64,000 bases of DNA from Cordilura impudica (lineage: Eukaryota > Arthropoda > Insecta > Diptera > Scathophagidae): assembly GCA_963682025.1 (NCBI GenBank), contig OY821519.1:13397168-13461167 (forward strand), written 5' to 3'. This document shows, piece after piece, positions 55,340-64,000 of the stretch. The notes beneath the pieces are model-generated. The model saw only the letters and a program-made list of their open reading frames with translations, searched no databases and was not told the origin of the DNA. A program made the translations under genes and the position numbers. Numbering within the stretch: the stretch's first letter is position 1; every line of letters starts with the position of its first letter.

Positions 55340-56040
55340 TAAAGACGAAAAATTAAAAATTAAAAATGAGAAATAAAAAATGAAAAATGAAAAACGAAAA
55401 ATTGAAAATGAAAAAAAAAAAAAAAATAAAAATATAAAATTAAAAATGAAAAATTAAAAATAGAAAATGAAAAATAAAGTAAAAAATGAAAAAAGAAAAA
55501 TAAAAAATGAAAAATAAAAATTGACAAAAAAAAAAAAATGAAAAATGAAAAACGAAAAATGAGAAATAAAAAATGAAAATTGAAAAATGAGACTTAAAAA
55601 ATTAAAATTCAAAAATGGGAAATGAAAAATGAGAAATAAAAACTAAAAAATATAAAATGAAAAATGAGAAATAAAAAATGAAATTTGAAAAAAGAAAAAC
55701 GAAAAACGAAATATGAAAAATGAAAAAATAAAAAATGGAAAAAAGATAAATAAAAAATTAAAAATAAAACATGCAAAATGAAAAATGAAAAATAGAAAAT
55801 GAAAAATGAAAAATGAAAAATAAAAAATAAAAAATTAAAAAAGCAAAATTAAAAATAAAAAATGAAAAAAGAAAAATAAAAAATGAAAAATGAAAATCGA
55901 AAAATGAAAAATTAAAAATGAGAAATAAAAAATGAAAAGTGAAAAACGAAAAATTGAAATTGAAACAAAAAATTAAAAAATTAAAAAAGAAAAATAAAAA
56001 ATGAAAAACGAAAAACTAAAAATATAAAATTAAAAATGAA
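55340..56040. repeat. Degenerate heptamer/octamer array
   Basis: A mixture of GAAAAAT, TTAAAAA and TAAAAAAT units grading into the pure array to the right. Confidence 0.9.
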
Positions 56041-57559
56041 AAATTAAAAATTAAAAATTAAAAATTAAAAATTAAAAATTAAAAATTAAAAATTAAAAAT
56101 TAAAAATTAAAAATTAAAAATTAAAAATTAAAAATTAAAAATTAAAAATTAAAAATTAAAAATTAAAAATTAAAAATTAAAAATTAAAAATTAAAAATTA
56201 AAAATTAAAAATTAAAAATTAAAAATTAAAAATTAAAAATTAAAAATTAAAAATTAAAAATTAAAAATTAAAAATTAAAAATTAAAAATTAAAAATTAAA
56301 AATTAAAAATTAAAAATTAAAAATTAAAAATTAAAAATTAAAAATTAAAAATTAAAAATTAAAAATTAAAAATTAAAAATTAAAAATTAAAAATTAAAAA
56401 TTAAAAATTAAAAATTAAAAATTAAAAGTTAAAAATTAAAAATTAAAAATTAAAAATTAAAAATTAAAAATTAAAAATTAAAAATTAAAAATTAAAAATT
56501 AAAAATTAAAAATTAAAAATTAAAAATTAAAAATTAAAAATTAAAAATTAAAAATTAAAAATTAAAAATTAAAAATTAAAAATTAAAAATTAAAAATTAA
56601 AAATTAAAAATTAAAAATTAAAAATTAAAAATTAAAAATTAAAAATTAAAAATTAAAAATTAAAAATTAAAAATTAAAAATTAAAAATTAAAAATTAAAA
56701 ATTAAAAATTAAAAATTAAAAATTAAAAATTAAAAATTAAAAATTAAAAATTAAAAATTAAAAATTAAAAATTAAAAATTAAAAATTAAAAATTAAAAAT
56801 TAAAAATTAAAAATTAAAAATTAAAAATTAAAAATTAAAAATTAAAAATTAAAAATTAAAAATTAAAAATTAAAAATTAAAAATTAAAAATTAAAAATTA
56901 AAAATTAAAAATTAAAAATTAAAAATTAAAAATTAAAAATTAAAAATTAAAAATTAAAAATAAAAAATTAAAAATTAAAAATTAAAAATTAAAAATTAAA
57001 AATTAAAAATTAAAAATTAAAAATTAAAAATTAAAAATTAAAAATTAAAAATTAAAAATTAAAAATTAAAATTTAAAAATTAAAAATTAAAAATTAAAAA
57101 TTAAAAATTAAAAATTAAAAATTAAAAATTAAAAATTAAAAATTAAAAATTAAAAATTAAAAATTAAAAATTAAAAATTAAAAATTAAAAATTAAAAATT
57201 AAAAATTAAAAATTAAAAATTAAAAATTAAAAATTAAAAATTAAAAATTAAAAATTAAAAATTAAAAATTAAAAATTAAAAATTAAAAATTAAAAATTAA
57301 AGATTAAAAATTAAAAATTAAAAATTAAAAATTAAAAATTAAAAATTAAAAATTAAAAATTAAAAATTAAAAATTAAAAATTAAAAATTAAAAATTAAAA
57401 ATTAAAAATTAAAAATTAAAAATTAAAAATTAAAAATTAAAAATTAAAAATTAAAAATTAAAAATTAAAAATTAAAAATTAAAAATTAAAAATTAAAAAT
57501 TAAAAATTAAAAATTAAAAATTAAAAATTAAAAATTAAAAATTAAAAATTAAAAATTAA
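56041..57559. repeat. Nearly pure (TTAAAAA)n array, about 1.5 kb
   Basis: It has about 217 heptamers. Only a few substitutions were noted (near 56426, 56959, 57070 and 57302). Such homogeneity suggests recent expansion or homogenisation, or an assembly estimate of length. Confidence 0.97.
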
Positions 57560-57797
57560 GCCGATAAAAGCTTATATACCAAATTTCATAAAAATATATT
57601 CATATTTGCGACCTGCAGTTTGATTACAAGCTTTACATGGACACACAGACGGACGGACGGACATCGTTAAATCGAATCAGATAGCGATTCTGATTCGATC
57701 GGTATAATTAAAGATGGGTGTAGGTCAAATATTTTTGGTTGTTACAAACAGCAGCACAAAGTCATTATACCCAAACCACATAGTGGTATAGGGTATA
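57560..57797 (+). mobile_element. D1 repeat, 3' part only
   Basis: It begins at GCCGATAAAAGCTTATATAC, directly at the end of the pure array, and runs through three GGAC units to the 3' hairpin. Confidence 0.88.
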
Positions 57798-57799
57798 AA

Positions 57800-58320
57800 A
57801 ATTAAAAAAGAAAAATAAAAAATAAAAAAATTAAAAATGAAAAATAAAAAATGAAAAATATAAAATAAAAAAAGAAAAATTAAAATTGAGAAATTAAAAA
57901 TAAAAAATTAAAAATTAAAAATGAGAAATAAAAAATTAAAAATAAAAAATGAAAAAAGAAAAATAAAAAATGAAAAATAAAAAATTAAAAATAAAAAATG
58001 AAGAATGAGAAATAAAAAATGAAAAATGGGAAATAAAAAATTAGAAAAGGAAAATGAAAATTAAAATCGAAAAATTAGAAGTGAAAAATGAAAAATAAAA
58101 AATTAAAAATGAAAAATAAAAAATGAAAAATTAGAAATGAAAAGTAGGAAATGAAAAATAAAAACTGAAAAATGAAAAATAGAAGATGAAAAATTTAAAA
58201 TAAGAAATGAAAAATGAAAAATGAAAAATAAAAAATGGAAAGTGAGAAATAAAAAATTTAAAATGAGAAAATAAAAATGAGAATTGAAAAATGAAAAATG
58301 AAAAACGAAAAACGAAAAAT
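57800..58320. repeat. Degenerate heptamer array
   Basis: GAAAAAT/TAAAAAA-type units run to an AATAATAAT stretch, then the Tc1-relic end, as at the start of the window. Confidence 0.9.
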
Positions 58321-58480
58321 AATAATAAACATTTTTATATTAGCAGAGCCCTGCAGTTGATTGCTATAAGTGATGCATAGACGACGCTTTCTGTTTGATT
58401 TTAAAAAAGTGCCATACAAAATCTATAATTACTACCTGTTTACACATCGTCCCTGTGATCGGACTCACATGATTTTTTTT
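58321..58480 (-). mobile_element. End fragment shared with the Tc1-like relics
   Basis: GCTATAAGTGATGCATAGAC, GACGCTTTCTGTTTGATTTT and GATCGGACTCACATGATTTT match 130-254 and the reverse of 51240-51370. Confidence 0.65.
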
Positions 58481-60180
58481 TATAACAGAGATTAATGAGA
58501 GTTTAAAATAAGTTGTTGGAGAAATTGGCTATACATAGAAAACTTATTCATTAAGCCTCCCGAATTTATTGCCAACCGATTTTCGATATAGGGTTAACTG
58601 TTATAAAGTTTCTGTTGATACAATCGAAAATATATTTGTTTAACTTTTAAACAATGCGGTTGGTGAATTCTTTTTTCTGTAAAATTTTTTAACGTCATTT
58701 ATTTTTGATTTTGACAAATTATTGACATATTTAAGTAAATTATATCAATCTTTTTTGTTGTCAATTTCTTTTGTTTGACTTACATCGCATTTAAATTCAA
58801 TTTAAGTTAATGTAGAAAAAAATGCAGTACAAAGTTTTATTTTATTTTATATATTGATTGCTTATAATGTTTAATTAAGGCATTGTTCACTGATCGTTCA
58901 AAATAATAATATAAATTAATTTAAATTTTTATTTACAATTACGACTTTTTTGCATCTTTCATCTCCCCTGAACAAAACAATAATTTAAAATTTAAATTTT
59001 TTTCTTTAGATATAAAACAAAATTAACATAAATTTAATATAAATCAAAATAAATATAATAGAAGAAATTAATATTTATTTGAGAATAAAGTAAAGCATTA
59101 AATTAATTTCAGTCTACAATCAAGTTGAAATAAAAACTCCATAAATATCATATTGAGTTTCTTGTGAAGTAGATTTAGAACTTGTTAAATAATTCCACGT
59201 TTAAGTAACTGCAGAACCTTGTTTCATTATGTTAAATGAGAAAATTGTATAAATTATTAAAACAAAAAAAAAAAAAAAAAAAAAAACAAAGTAAATGTTA
59301 AGGTTTTCAACAGAAGCGGAAATACGGTTGTCCAAGTACACAATATTAACAATATTAACTCGTAAGTAAACAACTAAAACATGTCATTTATTATGCTTGA
59401 AAAAAAAAGTTCGTACATACTTGTATTTATCACATCAGATGAACAAAAAATCCAACATGTATATGCTAATTTTTTTCAGACATAATTATCTGATGCTTTT
59501 AAGGGACTTGAGAATAAAAACAACCACAATAATAATAATGATCTCAAGTATATCTTTGTTTTTTTCACACCTCACTTTGTGGTTAATTAGTCGATTCTTT
59601 AACTGCAAAACATTGAAACAGTAAACATTGATCATCATTCTTAGCACCCTTGTATGGAGTAGATTAATATGGTATAATTATGCTATTTTTTTTTTTATTA
59701 GCTTCCGACAAGTAAGTTGGATTTATATCGTTTTTGGTTTGCTTCTATTAAATTAAAACTTCACTTACAAAATTGCTAACAATGACAACTGAAAATTTAT
59801 GAAGTGTAATGGTGTTAGAGTATCTATTTTTTACGTTTTATTTTTTATTTATTTTTTTTATTGTTTCGCTTTAGGCCAAAGCCATTGTGTTTTACGTATT
59901 TTCTGAATAACCAGCATTTATTTCTATAGACTGGAGAAGAGGTTCTTAAACATTTTATTGTGAGCCATATAATAATAAAATATACAATTTGTTTTGAATT
60001 TTGATCAATTTCTTATTTAAGAAATACACATAATCTGAATAATTGTAAAAAAAAAATTGTATTATCCAGTTGGGGGTATAATAAATCAGGAAGTTTAAAA
60101 CCATTAAAAGGGGTCTGGATCCTTTTAAAATATTTAAATTGAAAAAGTCTCTTTTCTTAAAAAAAATAATTTCTTTAAAA
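58481..60180. other. AT-rich unique DNA, no gene seen
   Basis: There is a 24-base poly-A run near 59263. Short frames at 59397-59624 and 59955-60188 are A/T-driven, with no recognised domain. Confidence 0.45.
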
Positions 60181-63100
60181 AGTACCATTATTTAAAAAGT
60201 AGGTTTTTTAAATGGTGGTTTTCTTTAAAACGTAAATTTTCTTTAAAAAGTAAGATTTTTACAAAATTAAATTTTAAAAAGATCATTTCTTAAATCGCCA
60301 TTCTAAAAAAATATTTTCTGAAAAATGTACCTCTCCAAAATGGTGCTTTTTCTAAAAACTTACTTTTCTAAAAAAAACTTTTGTAAAAAATAATCCTTTC
60401 CAAAAAGTACCTTTTCTAAAAAGTACCTATGATTGCAAAAAGTTCTATTCCTTAAAAAATAACCTTTTTTAAAACTACCTTTTCCGCAAAACAGTACGTT
60501 AATTTCAAAGCAGTACATTTTCTTGAAGAAGTAATTTTTTTAACAAAGTACATTTTCCTAAAAAAGTACATTTTATTTAAAAATTCCCTTTTTTAAAAAA
60601 GACATGTTCTTTAAAAAGTAACTTTCTAAAAAAACCTTTCCTCAGAAAAGTACCATTTCTAAAAAAATGTCTTTTCTAAAAAATATCTTTTCTGAAAAAG
60701 TACATTTTTTAAAAAGTACGGTAGGTAACGTTAAAAGAACAATACGTTTATACCAAAATAGTATATTTTCTTCAAAAAGTACTTTTTCTTAGAAAAGTAA
60801 ATTTTTTTAAAAAAGCAAATTTTTTTTTTTAAAGTACATTTTCGATTTTTAAAAACATCTACATAATTAACTTTCTTAAAAAAACTTATCTCAGAAAAGT
60901 ACCTTTTCTAAAAAATATCTTTTCTAAGAAAAGTATCTTTTCTAAAAAATATCTTTTCTAAAAAAGTACCTTTTCTAAAAAAGTACATTTTCTAAAAAAG
61001 TTCCTTTTCTAAAAAAGTACCTTTTCTAAAAAAGTACCTTTTCTAAAAAGTACATTTTCTAAAAAAGTACCTTTTCTAAAAAAGTAGCTATTCCAAAAAA
61101 GTACCTTTCCTAAAAAAGTACCTTTTCTAAAAAAGTACCTTTTCTAAAAAATTGCCTTTTCTGAAAAAGTGCCTTTTCTAAAAAAGTAACTTTTCTAAAA
61201 AAATATATTTTCCAAAATGTTCATTAGGTTACGTTAAAAGACCAATACGTTTATTTCAAAACAGTATATTTTCTTAAAAAGTACTTTTTTTAAGAAAGGT
61301 AAATCTTGTTAAAAAAGTAAATATTCTAAAAAAAACATTTTGGTTTACAAAAATTTTTAAGTAACTTTTTAAAAAACTTTTTCTCAGAAAAGTACCATTT
61401 CTAAAAGAAATATATTTTCTAAAAAAGTACCATTTCTAAAAAAATATATTTTCAAAAAAGTACCTTTTCTAAAAAAGCACCTTTTATAAAAAAGTACCTT
61501 TTCTAAAAAGTACGTTACAGTACGTTAAAAGAACAATACGTTCATTTCAAAATAGTATATTTTCTTCAAAAGTAAATTTTTTTGAACAAATAAATTTTTT
61601 TAAAAAATTAAATTTTTTTAAAAAGTACATTTGTGGTTTTTAAAAATATCTAATTAACTTTTAAAAAAACCTTTTCTCAGAAAAGTACTAGTTCTAAAAA
61701 AATATATTTTCTAAAAAAGTAGCTCTTCTAAGTACCTTTTCTAAAAAAGTACCTTTTCTAAAAAAGTACCTTTTCTAAAAATGTACCTTGTCTAAAAGAG
61801 TAACTTTTCTAAAAAAGTACCTTTTCTAAAAAAGTACCTTATCTAAACAAGTACTTTTTCTAAAAAAGTACCTGTTCTAAAACAGTACATTTTCTAAAAA
61901 AGTACCTTTTTGAAAAAGTACCTTTTCTAAAAAGTACGTTAGGTTACGTTAAAAGATCAATACGTTTATTTCAAAACAGTATATTTTCTTAAAAAGTACT
62001 TTTTCTAAGAAAGGTAAATCTTGTTAAAAAAGTAAATTTTCTTAAAAAAACATTTTGCTTTATAAAATTTCTAAGTAACTTTCTAAAAAACCCTTTCTCA
62101 GAAAAGTACCATTTCTAAAAAAAATATATTTTCTAAAAAAGTACCTTTTCTAAAAAGATCCTTTTCTAAAAAGTAAGTTACAGTACGTTAAAAGAACAAT
62201 ACGTTTATTTTAAAATAGCATATTTTCTTCAAAAGTAAATTTTTTTTAAAAATGTAAATTTTTTTCAAAAAGTAAATTTTTTTAAAAAGTACATTTGTGG
62301 CTTTTAAAAATATCTAATTAACTTAAAAAAAAAAAACATTTTCTCAGAAAAGTACCATTCCTAAAAAATATATATTTTCTAAAAAAGTACCTTTTCTAAA
62401 AAATTACCTTTTCCAAAAAGCACCTTTTCTAAAAAAGTACCTTTTCTAAAAAGTACATTACGTTACATTAAAACAGTATATTTTCTTCAAAAAGTACTTT
62501 TTCTAAGAAAGGTAAATTTTGTTAAAAAAGCAAATTTTCTTAAAAAAACATTTTTGCTTTTTAAAAATTTCTAAGTAACTTTTCATAAAATTCTCTTCTC
62601 AGAAGAGTACCATTTCTAAAAACAATATATTTTCTAAAAAATTACATTTTCTAATAAACTACCTTTTCTAAAAAGTACGTTACAGTACGTTAAAAGAACA
62701 ATACGTTTATTTCAAAATAGTATATTTTCTTCAAAATTACATTTTTTAAAAAACTTAAATTTTTTTTAAAAAGTACATTTTTTTAAAAAGTAGGTATATT
62801 TGTGGTTTTTAAAAATTTCTAATTAACTTAAAAAAAACCTTTTCTCAGAAAAGTACCATTTCTAAAAAAAATATATTTTCTAAAAAAACACCTTTTCTAA
62901 AAAGTACCTTTTCTAAAAAATACATTTTCTAAAAAGCAGCTTTTCTAAAAAGTACCTTTTCTAAAAAGTACATTACGTTACGATAAAGAACAATACGTTT
63001 ATTTCAAAACAGTATATTTTCTTCAAAAAGTACTTTTTCTAAGAAAGGTAAATTATGTTAAAAAAGCAAATTTTCTTAAAAAAAACATTTTTGCTTTTTA

Positions 63101-63640
63101 AAAATTTCTAAGTAACTTTTTATAAAAATCTCTTCTCAGAAAAGTACCGTTTCTAAAAAAAATATATTTACATTAGTATATATTCAAAAAGTACTTTTTC
63201 TTAGAAAAGTAAATTTTTTTAAACAAGTAAATTTTTTAAAAAAAGTAAATTTTTTTAAAAAATTACATTTTCGCTTTTTAAAAATTTGTAAATAACTTTC
63301 TAAAAAAACATTTTCTCAGGAAAGTACCATTTCTAAAAAAATATTTTTTCTAAAAAAATATCTTTTCTAAAAAGTAACTTTTCCAAAAAAGTACCTTTTC
63401 TAGAAAGTCCGTTAGGTTACGTTAAAAGAACAATACGTTTACTTCAAAACAGTATGTTTTCTGCAAACAGTACTTTTCTTAAAAAAGCACATTTTCTTCA
63501 AAAACATTAATATCTGAAAAAAGTCTCTTTCATTAAAAAATTTCAATTGCTTAAAAAAATACTTTTTTGATAAGTTTCTTTTCTTAAAAACTATTTTATT
63601 TCAAAAAGTAAAGAAAATGGATCTTTTCCAAAACAATACA
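60181..63640 (+). repeat. About 3.4-kb minisatellite of ~17-bp units with higher-order structure
   Basis: The basic unit is TTTTCTAAAAAAGTACC with many variants. Longer marker segments interrupt it. Each contains ACGTTAAAAGAACAATACGT, TTTCAAAA(C/T)AGTATATTTTC, and occurs near 60730, 61225, 61520, 61945, 62183, 62470, 62690, 62977 and 63420. The markers alternate between two subtypes. Confidence 0.9.
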
Positions 63641-63654
63641 ACATTATAATGAAG

Positions 63655-64000
63655 CAAGAGAAGTATCATCGATTTAGACCGACTATACGATTCGCTGAGT
63701 TAATAATAGGATGTAGAAATTAAGAATAAACCGAGTTTTAGTGACATTGTTATTAATTTGTGCCCTGTAGATATGAAAAAGCTCATATCAGGTTTTATTT
63801 TTTTATAGCGACTATATCAAAAGAATGGAATCAAAAACCTATGATAATAAAATTTGAGAAAGATCTATTTTTTTTTTTTTGATAAATTTGAGTGAAAAAT
63901 AGGAAGTAACTTCATATGGAAACAATAACTAAAAATGGGTTAATTTTTTTTACTACTTATTTATGTGTATAACCAAAAAACAGTGGTTATTTGTATGGGG
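63655..64000 (+). mobile_element. D1 repeat, diverged, cut by the window end
   Basis: TAGACCGACTATACGATTC, then TGTAGATATGAAAAAGCTCA, AAATTTGAGAAAGATC and GTTATTTGTATGGGG follow D1 order with many changes. The terminal palindrome keeps only its right half. Confidence 0.7.

Noticed and set aside
56041..57559. CRISPR array or bacterial-type direct repeats
   Set aside because: The repeats are uninterrupted 7-mers without spacers in eukaryotic sequence.

Overview
The window is AT-rich, repeat-dominated insect DNA. The dispersed repeats look like those I associate with calyptrate flies (blowfly or house-fly type Diptera). That placement is inference from repeat style (DINE/INE-1-like families, Helitrons, Tc1-like, hAT and MULE relics) and not from any gene. 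No intact host protein-coding gene is visible. Nearly all open frames are accidental translations of simple repeats or of a dispersed ~790-bp repeat. The only hint of a host gene is an ATG placed directly before a GTAAGT donor near 2.55 kb.

Layout. 0-2.9 kb: minus-strand Tc1-like relic broken by a TIR element, then AT-rich DNA with the candidate 5' exon. 3.0-6.0 kb: a 1.24-kb (TAAAA)n array, a Helitron nested in an older Helitron, and repeat fragments. 6-9.3 kb: AT-rich DNA, a hAT relic, dispersed repeats. 9.3-12.2 kb: a full dispersed repeat (called D1 here), a 1.3-kb heptamer array, and a GC-rich 124-bp tandem repeat with a Helitron in it. 13.4-16.6 kb: a tRNA-derived, SINE-like family. One copy is a perfect 307-bp inverted pair, and each arm carries a near-canonical hammerhead ribozyme. 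17.6-20.5 kb: inverted repeats, Helitrons, two Harbinger-like MITEs. 20.8-25.8 kb: a MULE relic with a RING-finger reading frame, invaded by D1 copies. 26-31 kb: AT-rich DNA, another MITE, a TIR element. 31-39.8 kb: a 4.0-kb tandem duplication whose middle repeat is a crossover hybrid. 39.9-41.7 kb: an inverted relative of the MULE composite. 42-46.6 kb: Tc3-like relic, three-level nested hAT cluster, a Buster-like hAT relic. 47.2-48.9 kb: a foldback element. 49.2-52.5 kb: Helitron end, second Tc1 relic, Helitron. 54-58.3 kb: heptamer arrays around D1 copies. 60.2-63.6 kb: a minisatellite with higher-order structure.

The elements mainly interact by nesting and recombination. Several empty sites can be inferred by comparing occupied and unoccupied copies, which supports the Helitron, TTAA-type and hAT calls. 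The most notable candidate for an undescribed system is the hammerhead-bearing, tRNA-headed repeat at 15.7-16.4 kb. All alignments were made by eye, so identities are approximate unless described as identical by direct reading.
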